DNA of 22,689 bases from Verrucomicrobiota bacterium (lineage in GTDB: Bacteria > Verrucomicrobiota > Verrucomicrobiia > Opitutales > Opitutaceae). The first letter of the stretch is position 1; every line of letters starts with the position of its first letter. The notes beneath the pieces are model-generated. The model was not told the DNA's origin, did not search any database, and worked only from the letters and a program-made list of their open reading frames with translations. The stretch spans positions 1 through 22,689 of the forward strand of contig JAEZUE010000063.1 of NCBI GenBank assembly GCA_023443455.1. The letters run 5' to 3'. This document shows positions 15,714 to 22,563 of the stretch, piece by piece. The position numbers and the translations under genes are program-made.

Positions 15714-15772
15714 GTGGCGCAGGCCTCCGTGCCTGCGATCCCGGACAACGCAGGCACGGAGGCCTGCGCCAC
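15714..15772. repeat. Perfect 24-bp inverted repeat, GTGG-type REPIN
   Basis: The two 24-base arms (15714-15737 and 15749-15772) are exact reverse complements around an 11-base centre. Each arm read inward is GTGG followed by its own hairpin CGCAGGC-CTCCGT-GCCTGCG. So the element is two identical REP-like units in head-to-head inversion with the tetranucleotides at the outer ends. It sits 10 bases after the kdgK stop codon. Confidence 0.92.
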
Positions 15773-15782
15773 GGTTTTCGAA

Positions 15783-16865
15783 TCAGCGCTGAATCCGCGC
15801 GCTGCCGCCCTTGGCGAAGGCTTGGACCTGCTCGACGGTCGCCATAGTGGTGTCGCCGGGGAAGGTCGTGAGCAGCGCGCCGTGCGCCCAGCCGAGGTTG
15901 ACGGCCTCCTGCTCGGAGAGCCCGGAGATCAGGCCGTAGATGAAGCCGGCAGCATAGCCGTCGCCACCGCCGACGCGATCGACGACGTCGAGCTCGCACA
16001 TCGGCGACTGGTAGGTCTGGCCGTTGACCCAGGCGACGGCACCCCAGGTGTGGCGGTTGGTGGAGTGGACTTCGCGCAACGTGGTGGCGACGGCCTTCAC
16101 GTTGGGGAACTTCTTCACGGCCTTGTCGATCACGGCGTAGAAGGCGGAGGGATCGAGCTTCGAGGCCTTCTCGACGTCCTGACCTTCGATGCCGAGGCCC
16201 TTCTGGAGATCCTCCTCGTTGCCGACGAGCACGTCGACGTGTTCGACGATGCGGCCGAGGACGTCGAGCGCCTTGGCCTGGCCGCCCCAGATGTCCCAGA
16301 GCTTCTGGCGGTAGTTGAGGTCGAAGGACGTGATGGCGCCGGCGGCCTTGGCGGCCTTCATGGCCTCGACGATGAGTTCGCCGGTGGTCTCGGAGAGCGC
16401 GGCGAAGATGCCGCCGCTGTGGAACCAGCGCACGCCGGAGCCGAAGATCGTGGCCCAGTCGAAGTCGCCCTTCTTGAGCTGGCCGGCGGCCTCGTTGGAG
16501 CGGTTGTAGAAGACGACGGGGGCGCGCACGCCCTGGCCGCGGTCGGAGTAGACGGTGGCCATGTTGGGGCCGCGCACGCCGTCGTGCTTGAACTTCTTGT
16601 AGAAGGGCTGCACGCCCATCGCGCGCACGCGCTCGGCGATGAGGTCGCCGATCGGGTAGTCGACCATCGCGGAGGCCACGCCGGTCTTCAGGCGGAAGCA
16701 GTCGGCGAGGTTGGCCGAGACGTTGAACTCGCCGCCGCTGACGTGGATGTCGCAGTGGTGGGCCTTGCGGAACGGGATGATGCCCGGATCGAGGCGGTGG
16801 ACGAGGGCGCCGAGCGAGAGGAAATCAAGGGCGCCGGTGGCGGGAATGTTCAGGCTGTTGGACAC
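15783..16865 (-). CDS. kdgK: 2-dehydro-3-deoxygluconate (KDG) kinase, PfkB family
   Basis: This 360-residue PfkB-family sugar kinase has an N-terminal substrate-side motif (HVSGGEFNVSANLA, 41-54), the FDLNYRQKLW segment (181-190) typical of KDG kinases, and the PfkB signature DRVGGGDGYAAGF (296-308) with catalytic-base Asp302. It phosphorylates 2-keto-3-deoxygluconate to KDPG, the step after KduD, before KDPG aldolase yields pyruvate and glyceraldehyde-3-phosphate. The start codon is GTG at 16865; no ATG lies near enough to begin the Rossmann-like core properly. It is on the same strand as the IclR regulator, 338 bp downstream, so it probably has its own promoter. A REPIN and a terminator hairpin follow. 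The substrate assignment combines family features with the kduI/kduD/kdgR-like context; another PfkB sugar-acid substrate cannot be excluded. Confidence 0.87.
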   Translation of the reverse strand: MSNSLNIPATGALDFLSLGALVHRLDPGIIPFRKAHHCDIHVSGGEFNVSANLADCFRLKTGVASAMVDYPIGDLIAERVRAMGVQPFYKKFKHDGVRGPNMATVYSDRGQGVRAPVVFYNRSNEAAGQLKKGDFDWATIFGSGVRWFHSGGIFAALSETTGELIVEAMKAAKAAGAITSFDLNYRQKLWDIWGGQAKALDVLGRIVEHVDVLVGNEEDLQKGLGIEGQDVEKASKLDPSAFYAVIDKAVKKFPNVKAVATTLREVHSTNRHTWGAVAWVNGQTYQSPMCELDVVDRVGGGDGYAAGFIYGLISGLSEQEAVNLGWAHGALLTTFPGDTTMATVEQVQAFAKGGSARIQR

Positions 16866-17203
16866 GGGATTTTGGGTTGCGGTTGGAATTGGGAGAAACG
16901 GAGGGCCGGGACCGGTGCGCGGCCGGATGGCGGAGGTCGGTTTTTACGGACCCGGCGGGGGGCGAGTCACTCGTCCATTCGTCGTAGGCGTGCGGCGTTT
17001 TCGGGACGCGAGGTCGCGGCGATGGGCGGGCACCGAAGCGGGCGGGAGAAAGAGCGGAGACCGAGGATGAGGCGGGAGAGCGAGCGGTTGAGTCTGGGCT
17101 TGCGGGACGGCGTTGTCGCGGCCCGGGTCGTTCTCTTTGTTGCGCAGGAAGGGCGGGGACGGGCCGTCGGCGGTTGTCGGACACCGGCGCACGGGCGCGC
17201 GGG
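16866..17203. other. Gene-free spacer between kdgK and the IclR gene
   Basis: No credible gene is seen in these 338 bp. It must contain the kdgK promoter. The only symmetrical site noticed is the perfect 11-bp palindrome CGAGTCACTCG at 16963-16973, about 100 bp upstream of the kdgK start. A purine-rich run on the plus strand (about 17035-17090) makes the minus-strand transcript pyrimidine-rich there. Confidence 0.45.
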
Positions 17204-18031
17204 TCAGCGGCCGGTGGTGTGCCCGATCAATGAGGACAGTTCGGCGGCGGCGCGGGTGATTTTCTCGGCCATCTCGGGCACGCGCTCCGGGGTGAAGCGC
17301 ACGACGGAGGCGGTGATCCCCACCGCGGCGACGACGGTGCCGTCGGGGCCGAAGACGGGGGCGGCGGTGCAGCGCACGCCGGAGTGGTATTCCTCGTCGT
17401 CGAGGCTGTAGCCGCGGCGGCGGGTGAGGTCGGCCTCCTTCTTGAGCTTGGCGAGGGAGGTGATCGTGTGCGGGGTGCGGGCGATCAGGGATGCTTCGGG
17501 CACGACCTCGGGAATCCGCTGGGCGTGCAGGTAGGCGAGGAAGATCTTTCCGGTGGAGGAGCAGTGGAGCTCGGCGAGGTAACCCGGGCGCGAGGAGGCG
17601 CGCAGGGGGTGCGAGCTGTCCTGGACCGCGACGATGAGCGAGCGGTTGTCGCAGGGGATGGCGAGGTGCGAGGTCTCGGCGGTGATTTCGGTGAGGCGTT
17701 GGAGGACGGGGAAGGCGAGTTCCCGGATCTCGGTGCCGGCGAGGGCGGCGGTGCCGAGCTGGATGAGCATCGGACCGAGTTCGTAGCGCCCCGCGTACTT
17801 GCGCGCGAAACCTTCGAGATGAAGGGTCGTCATGATGCGCAGCGTCGTGGTGACGGGGATATCCAGCGCGCGGGCGAGATCGGCGGCCTTGAGCCCGTCC
17901 TCGTGTTCACCGAGCAGTTTCAGGATACGGCAGGCGTTGCGCAGGTTGGGGATGACGTAGCGCTCGTCGGGCAGGTCGTCGGCGGCGGCCTTGGCCTTGG
18001 CTTGGTGGGCGCGGGCGGTGGGTGAGGGCAT
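17204..18031 (-). CDS. IclR-family regulator, probable KdgR-type uronate repressor
   Basis: This 275-residue protein has an IclR winged helix-turn-helix at about 26-85 (CRILKLLGEHEDGLKAADLA and VTTTLRIMTTLHLEGFARKY) and a C-terminal IclR effector domain (about 95-270), with the conserved features AELHCSSTGKIFLAYL, RRRGYSLDDEEYHSGVRCTA and AAPVFGPDGTVVAAVGIT. IclR proteins repress or activate neighbouring catabolic genes and bind small acids. KdgR of enterobacteria, which senses KDG, is the family member for pectin. Position between kdgK and the receptor-kduI-kduD genes makes a KdgR-like role likely. The divergent spacer holds TTCA/TGAA palindromes near its own start, so autoregulation is plausible. 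The start is ATG 18031 without a Shine-Dalgarno sequence. Family: confident. KDG as effector: inference. Confidence 0.88.
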   Translation of the reverse strand: MPSPTARAHQAKAKAAADDLPDERYVIPNLRNACRILKLLGEHEDGLKAADLARALDIPVTTTLRIMTTLHLEGFARKYAGRYELGPMLIQLGTAALAGTEIRELAFPVLQRLTEITAETSHLAIPCDNRSLIVAVQDSSHPLRASSRPGYLAELHCSSTGKIFLAYLHAQRIPEVVPEASLIARTPHTITSLAKLKKEADLTRRRGYSLDDEEYHSGVRCTAAPVFGPDGTVVAAVGITASVVRFTPERVPEMAEKITRAAAELSSLIGHTTGR

Positions 18032-18075
18032 GGTGTGCGGGGGCGGCCGGCGGCGCGAATTTTGGGGTTGCCCAG

Positions 18076-18098
18076 TTCAAATGAAGTTCACATTTGAA
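18076..18098. promoter_or_regulatory. Candidate operator, TTCAAATG inverted repeat
   Basis: TTCAAATG (18076-18083) and CATTTGAA (18091-18098) are perfect inverted copies separated by seven bases, 45 bp upstream of the IclR start. The half-site spacing is about 1.5 helical turns. Candidate binding site for the adjacent IclR regulator; not proven. Confidence 0.55.
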
Positions 18099-18114
18099 AG
18101 GCAAGTTCATTAGT

Positions 18115-18129
18115 GAAACACACTGTTTC
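18115..18129. promoter_or_regulatory. Candidate KdgR-like operator, GAAACA/TGTTTC
   Basis: TGAAACACACTGTTTC (18114-18129) contains the perfect inverted repeat GAAACA-CAC-TGTTTC. It resembles enterobacterial KdgR sites (TGAAA..TTTCA half-sites), but the spacing between half-sites is about two bases wider, so it is a KdgR-like rather than an exact KdgR box. Confidence 0.55.
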
Positions 18130-18215
18130 GTGCTTTCACCGGTGATGGCCCGAACTCCCCACTCGGGTCGCACACTGCCGACTGAACACAACCAACCCCC
18201 AAACTGCTAAACCCG

Positions 18216-21200
18216 ATGACCACCCCCCGTACTGGAAGGCGTGCAGCTTCGTCTGCGCCAGTCCCGTCCCGCGGCGGCTCCAGCCGCTTTGCCCTGCCCT
18301 CGGCCGTATTGTTGTCCACCCTGGCCGTAGTGGCCGCGCCCACCCCGGCGGCGGCCCAATCCGAAGCCCCGTCCGCCTCCGCCGCCACGGCGGAAGGCAC
18401 CGGTTCCGTCGCCGGTCGCGTCGTCGACGCGGCCACCGGCAAGTATCTCGAAGGTGCGGAGGTCTTCGTTCTGGGGACCGGCATCAAGACCACGGCCAAC
18501 CGTGATGGCACCTTCAACCTGCGCGGCGTACCGGCCGGCGATCAGGTGGTGTCCGTCAACTACATGGGCATGGAGGCGAGCAAATCCAGCGTCGTCGTGC
18601 TTCCGGGCGAGAGCTCGGTGATCATGGTGAAGCTCAATCCTGAGGTGATCACGCTCGAGGACTTCACCGTCACGGGCACCCGCGAAGGCATGGCCCAGGC
18701 CGTCGTGCTCCAGAAGGTCTCCGTGCAGACCAAGCTCGTGGCCGCGGCCGACCAGTTCGGCCCGATCAGCGAAGGCAACGTCGGCGAGTACCTGAAATTC
18801 CTCCCCGGTGTCTCGATCGACTACAACGTGAACGACGCCCGCGGCGTGTCGCTGCGCGGTCTCTCGACGACCTTCACCATCGTGGCCGTCGACGGCACAC
18901 CGATGGCCGCTTCCTCCTCGGTGGATGCGACCCGCCGTTTCGAGTTCGAGCAGATCGCGATGAACAACGTCGAGACGACCGAGCTGTTCAAGACGGTCAC
19001 GCCCGACATCCCGGCCAGCGCCACGGGCGGCTTCGTCAACTTCGTCACGAAGAGTGCGTTCGACCACGACGAGCAGCAGCGCATCTCCTACGACCTCTCC
19101 TTCATCGGGCCGAGCACCAACTACAAGCTGTTCTCCAAGACCGGCGGAGTCTGGGGCCACAAGAAGGAGTTCACGGTTCGTCCGAACCTCGAGCTGAATC
19201 TCGCCCGCAAGATCAACGACAAGGTCGGCATCAACATCAACTACCGGTATTCCGACAAGTACGACGATGCCCCGCGCCTGATCAACAACTGGACGCTCTC
19301 GGGCACCACTCCGACGCTCACGTATGTGGACATCGCGGACGAGCAGAAGCTCACCCACCGCGAGTCGCTCGCCGGCAAGCTCGACTTCCGGCTCTCGGAC
19401 AAGACGAAGTTCTTCGTCGCCGGTTCCTGGAACAACTACGACCTGCTGTTCACCCAGCGCTATCTGCGCGTCAACATGGGCAGCAACTCGACGCTCGACG
19501 GCGACACGGTGACCTCCGGCACCTCCGGCACCCGCAATGTGCAGAACAACATCCTGCAACGGCGCAAGCACGGCGACACCTACCACTACAACGCCACGCT
19601 CGAGCACACCTTCGGCGACGACTCCGTGCTCCGGATCACCCCGTATTGGTCCCGTGCCGACGGGTATTACGACGACACCGCCGGCGGCTACATCTCGGGC
19701 ACGGCGACGTACACGTACAGCGCGAGTTCGGCGGCCTTCAACCGGATCAAGCTGTCCGGCATCCATGACCTGACCGCCGCTCCCGTGGTCGAGCTGCTGA
19801 GCGGCACCACCGCGGTGCCGACGAGCTTCATCCGCGAACTCGGCAACTACACCTACAGCAACTCGGCCACTGGCTCGAACTTCCAGTCCCGTCCGTGGCA
19901 TGCCCGCGACATCAAGAGCGGCATCAACGGCAACTACATCAAGGAGCTCTTCCAGGATTCCAAGATGCCGGTGAAGCTCGACATCGGCGCGGCCTACGAC
20001 GACAGCTACCGCAGCATCTACACGCCGGCCCTGCGCGGCGCGATCTCGGCAATCACCGGCAGCGCGCTCGAGTCATTGGCCGACGATTACTACGACAGCG
20101 ATGTCGCGCTCGGCTTCGGCTCGATCGAGGCGATCGATCCCTACAAGCTGTGGGAGACCTACTCGGGCACGACGATGGTCGTGAACAACTTCAACAAGTA
20201 CAAGTTCCACGAGGAGAACACCGCCGCGTACGTCCGGGCCGATGTGAAGGTGACGCCGGACCTGCTCCTGGTCGGTGGCGTGCGCTGGGAGGAGCGTTCG
20301 ATCGAGGCGCAGACCACGCGCTTCGCCTCGAACCGGACCTCGGCGGGCGAGACGAACTTGAAGTACGACAGCTTCTTCCCGTCGCTCACCGTCAAGTACA
20401 CCCCGGCCAAGCAGTTCGTGATCCGTGGCGGTGCCTCCCGCACGGTCGGTCACCCGGACTACGGAACTTTGACCACGTTCTGGAGTGAAGAGTCCACGGA
20501 TGGGGCGGGGGATGCCACGATCACCGCCTCCGACCCCGCTCTGAAGCCGTATTATGCGACCAACTTCGACATCGGTGCCGACTACTACATCGGCAGCACC
20601 GGTGTGTTCGGTGTCGCGCTGTTCCACAAGAAGCTCGAGAACTTCATCTCCAGCCGTGGCATGTCCAGTGCCGAGCTGGTGGCGATCACGACGGAGCTCG
20701 GTCTCGATTCGGACGACTTCACCTCCGGCAGCGTGTTCGCCAATGGCGACTCCGCGACCTCCAAGGGGTTTGAGATCAGCTATGTGCAGAACCTCTCGTT
20801 CCTGCCCAAGCCGTTCAACGGTTTCGATATCCAGGCCAACTATAGCTACACGGACGTGAGTTCCTCGGATCTCGCCACCCAGTACTCGGCGCGGAGCGCG
20901 GTTTCGCCCCAGACCTTCAATCTCATTGTCGGTTACCGGGTCGGAAAGTGGAAGTTCGCGGTCACGAACAACTGGGTCGACGAGAGCCAGTATGGTGGGT
21001 TCGTGAACACGCCGTCGGTGGTCGGCTCCGGTGACAACCGCATGGTTCGCTGGAAGGACGACCGCTGGCAGACCGACGTGAAGGTCGAGTACAGCTTCAA
21101 CAAGTACCTCTCGGCCTACGCCATGGTCCGGAACATCTTCGACACCGGCCGCGACGAGTTCCTCCAGGGATACATCGAGGAGAAGCAGAACATCCGGCTC

Positions 21201-21263
21201 CCGATGCGCTACGGCTCCTTCGGCGACCCGTACTTCACCTTCGGTATCCGCGGCACCTTCTGA
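18216..21263 (+). CDS. TonB-dependent receptor with N-terminal carboxypeptidase-regulatory-like domain
   Basis: This 1015-residue outer-membrane protein has a long Arg/Ser-rich N-terminus and a signal peptide core (about 24-48, PTPAAAQ). It is followed by a CarboxypepD_reg/CNA-B-like domain (about 63-141: GSVAGRVVDAATGKYLEGAE, NLRGVPAGDQVVSVNYMGME), a TonB-box region (TLEDFTVTGTREG, 146-158), a plug (about 160-290, with SEGNVGEYLKFLPGVSIDYN, ARGVSLRGLSTTFTIVAVDG, ATGGFVNFVTK) and a barrel ending in Phe. This build is common in receptors for oligosaccharides. It lies divergent to the IclR regulator and upstream of kduI-kduD, so uptake of pectin or uronate oligomers is likely, though the ligand is inferred. 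It ends in a terminator and a cluster of REP palindromes, so kduI probably has its own promoter. The start at 18216 is the first Met with a workable signal peptide; no Shine-Dalgarno sequence. Confidence 0.92.
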   Translation: MTTPRTGRRAASSAPVPSRGGSSRFALPSAVLLSTLAVVAAPTPAAAQSEAPSASAATAEGTGSVAGRVVDAATGKYLEGAEVFVLGTGIKTTANRDGTFNLRGVPAGDQVVSVNYMGMEASKSSVVVLPGESSVIMVKLNPEVITLEDFTVTGTREGMAQAVVLQKVSVQTKLVAAADQFGPISEGNVGEYLKFLPGVSIDYNVNDARGVSLRGLSTTFTIVAVDGTPMAASSSVDATRRFEFEQIAMNNVETTELFKTVTPDIPASATGGFVNFVTKSAFDHDEQQRISYDLSFIGPSTNYKLFSKTGGVWGHKKEFTVRPNLELNLARKINDKVGININYRYSDKYDDAPRLINNWTLSGTTPTLTYVDIADEQKLTHRESLAGKLDFRLSDKTKFFVAGSWNNYDLLFTQRYLRVNMGSNSTLDGDTVTSGTSGTRNVQNNILQRRKHGDTYHYNATLEHTFGDDSVLRITPYWSRADGYYDDTAGGYISGTATYTYSASSAAFNRIKLSGIHDLTAAPVVELLSGTTAVPTSFIRELGNYTYSNSATGSNFQSRPWHARDIKSGINGNYIKELFQDSKMPVKLDIGAAYDDSYRSIYTPALRGAISAITGSALESLADDYYDSDVALGFGSIEAIDPYKLWETYSGTTMVVNNFNKYKFHEENTAAYVRADVKVTPDLLLVGGVRWEERSIEAQTTRFASNRTSAGETNLKYDSFFPSLTVKYTPAKQFVIRGGASRTVGHPDYGTLTTFWSEESTDGAGDATITASDPALKPYYATNFDIGADYYIGSTGVFGVALFHKKLENFISSRGMSSAELVAITTELGLDSDDFTSGSVFANGDSATSKGFEISYVQNLSFLPKPFNGFDIQANYSYTDVSSSDLATQYSARSAVSPQTFNLIVGYRVGKWKFAVTNNWVDESQYGGFVNTPSVVGSGDNRMVRWKDDRWQTDVKVEYSFNKYLSAYAMVRNIFDTGRDEFLQGYIEEKQNIRLPMRYGSFGDPYFTFGIRGTF

Positions 21264-21283
21264 TCAAAGCAAAACAGCAAGCG

Positions 21284-21315
21284 ACGGCCCGGGGCGCCAA
21301 ACCCCGGGCCGTTTT
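21284..21315 (+). terminator. Intrinsic terminator of the second receptor gene
   Basis: A perfect 11-bp stem ACGGCCCGGGG/CCCCGGGCCGT (21284-21294 with 21302-21312) has a seven-base loop and is followed by TTTT. It lies about 20 bases after the stop codon. Confidence 0.9.
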
Positions 21316-21340
21316 CCTGTCCGAGTTCTTTGCCTTTCTT

Positions 21341-21394
21341 GTCGGAGCCTGATCGCAGGCGATCTTCCTGTAGCTGGACGGCACAGCCGTTCAG
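21341..21394 (+). repeat. Two different single REP-like palindromes
   Basis: First: GTCG (21341-21344) followed by a hairpin centred on GCCTG-ATCG-CAGGC (21347-21360), overlapping the inverted pair GATCGC/GCGATC (21351-21364). Second: GTAG (21370-21373) followed by CTGGACGGC-ACA-GCCGTTCAG (21374-21394), nine pairs including one G-T. The two are unrelated in sequence but share the layout of tetranucleotide plus hairpin. Confidence 0.78.
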
Positions 21395-21410
21395 CCGCCC
21401 TCCCGAAGGT

Positions 21411-21493
21411 GTAGCGGAACTCGCCAGAGTTTCGGTCGCCCGCCGGTTTCGTCGGCCTTGGCGGCGAGCCGAAAGCCTCACGGCTTCCGCTAC
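21411..21493. repeat. GTAG-type REPIN upstream of kduI
   Basis: GTAG (21411-21414) plus the hairpin CGGAACTC/GAGTTTCG (21415-21422 with 21427-21434) faces, in inverted orientation, the hairpin CGAAAGCC/GGCTTCCG (21470-21477 with 21482-21489) plus CTAC (21490-21493, GTAG on the minus strand). Both hairpins keep the CGGAA..TTTCG ends while the inner bases differ with compensating changes (ACTC/GAGT versus AGCC/GGCT). This is the architecture of REP doublets in Gammaproteobacteria. Confidence 0.88.
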
Positions 21494-21552
21494 CATGGGA
21501 ATCCCTCCCCCCGGGTCGCCTCCGAACAGCCTCCAGCAAACCAATTTCCACC

Positions 21553-22383
21553 ATGATTATTCCCAAGAATCCGCTCGCCCGCATCGCGGCGGCGCTCCCG
21601 CCCGAGGAGCTGCGTCGTGAATACCTTGTTTCCGGCCTCTTTGTCCCCGGCCAGGCCAACCTGCGCTGGTGGGAGACCGACCGCACGATCGTGGGCGGCA
21701 TCGTGCCGACCGACCAGGTGCTGGGGCTGGAGAATGATCCCGAGCTGCGCGCCGCGTTCTTCCTCGAGCGCCGCGAGGCGGGCGTGCTCAACGTCGGCGG
21801 GGCCGGCGTGATCGTGGTCGACGGCACCGAGTACGCGCTGGGCAAATGCGACGCGCTCTATCTGGGTCGCGGCGCGAAGGAGGTCTCCTTCCGCTCGGCC
21901 AAAGCCGACGAGCCGGCGTACTTCTACCTGCTCTCCTATCCGGCGCATCACGCGTATCCGACCAAGCATGTGCCGTTCGCCTCGATGGCGCCGACCAAGC
22001 TCGGCACGCGCGAGAACGCCAACGAGCGCACGATCTACAAGGCGATCCACGCCGCGGCGGTCGACACCTGCCAGGTGGTCATGGGCTTCACCAGGCTCGA
22101 GACCGGCAGCGTGTGGAACACGATGCCGCCGCACACGCACTCCCGCCGTTCCGAGGTCTACATGTACTTCGACGTGCCGGCCGACCAGGCGGTGTTCCAC
22201 TTCATGGGTGCGCCGGATTCGACCCGCCACCTCGTGATGCGCAACCACGACATCGTGCTCTCGCCGGTCTGGTCGGTGCACTGCGGCGCGGGCACCAGCG
22301 CGTACACGTTCGTCTGGGGCATGGGCGGCGAGAACCGCGACTACGCCGACATGGATCCGGCCCCGCTCGCCAAGCTCGTCTGA
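21553..22383 (+). CDS. kduI: 5-dehydro-4-deoxy-D-glucuronate isomerase
   Basis: This 276-residue cupin-type protein is close to the 278 of Escherichia coli KduI. The zinc ligands are present: H194 and H196 (PPHTHSRRSE), E201 and H243 (WSVHCGAGTSAYTFVWGMGG), each exactly two residues lower than E. coli H196, H198, E203 and H245. Other family landmarks are RRE(Y)LVSGLFVPG, TDRTIVGGIVP and the end ENRDYADMD. It converts 5-keto-4-deoxyuronate, formed from the unsaturated galacturonate released by pectate lyases, to 2,5-diketo-3-deoxygluconate, the substrate of KduD encoded next. It is cytoplasmic. The gene lies 180 bp before kduD with a REP element in between, and is separated from the upstream receptor by a terminator. 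There is no Shine-Dalgarno sequence; the leader ends CAATTTCCACC before ATG. Confidence 0.96.
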   Translation: MIIPKNPLARIAAALPPEELRREYLVSGLFVPGQANLRWWETDRTIVGGIVPTDQVLGLENDPELRAAFFLERREAGVLNVGGAGVIVVDGTEYALGKCDALYLGRGAKEVSFRSAKADEPAYFYLLSYPAHHAYPTKHVPFASMAPTKLGTRENANERTIYKAIHAAAVDTCQVVMGFTRLETGSVWNTMPPHTHSRRSEVYMYFDVPADQAVFHFMGAPDSTRHLVMRNHDIVLSPVWSVHCGAGTSAYTFVWGMGGENRDYADMDPAPLAKLV

Positions 22384-22402
22384 GCGATCGTTCTTATCTT
22401 CC

Positions 22403-22426
22403 GGTGCGACCAAGGTCGCACCCTAC
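22403..22426 (-). repeat. REP-like palindrome (GTAG + GGTGCGACC hairpin) between kduI and kduD
   Basis: GGTGCGACC, AA and GGTCGCACC (22403-22422) form a perfect 9-bp hairpin; CTAC (22423-22426) is GTAG on the minus strand, directly 5' of the hairpin. It is a second copy of the element at 15638-15661. If kduI and kduD are one transcript, this hairpin lies inside it. Confidence 0.9.
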
Positions 22427-22563
22427 CGCAAGCGAGCTGCCTCATCGTCCCCCCAAAATCTGCGCAACGAAGAGAACAATCCCGACCGCGACAATCCCCC
22501 TTGCAACCTGCAGCCTCGCCGCTTCCCGGCGTCGCTTACCCCGAACTCCGTACTCCCCGTAAC

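Larger units (their letters stand above)
18032..18215. promoter_or_regulatory. Divergent IclR / receptor regulatory region with clustered palindromes
   Basis: This 184-bp spacer contains an unusually AT-rich core (18074-18137) in a GC-rich window. It carries three direct AGTTCA words (18074, 18085, 18104), two GAAA/TTTC-type palindromes listed separately, and the perfect palindrome TCACCGGTGA (18136-18145). The density of symmetrical words between an IclR gene and its likely target is what a multi-site operator looks like. Confidence 0.65.

Noticed and set aside
15455..15772. Upstream extension of the LarA-like protein to a start at 15772
   Set aside because: It would translate the REPIN arm, the kdgK terminator, a REP hairpin and the 9-bp tract; the family N-terminus begins at ATG 15454.
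15714..15772. The 24-bp inverted repeat as an ordinary terminator of kdgK
   Set aside because: No T-run on either side, and each arm contains its own hairpin preceded by GTGG, which fits a REP doublet; a better terminator lies at 15669-15695.
15714..15772. Terminal inverted repeats of an insertion sequence
   Set aside because: Only 11 bases lie between the arms and there is no transposase or target-site duplication nearby.
18207..19901. 564-residue minus-strand frame opposite the second receptor
   Set aside because: Shadow frame; the plus strand encodes a full receptor with signal peptide, regulatory-like domain and plug.
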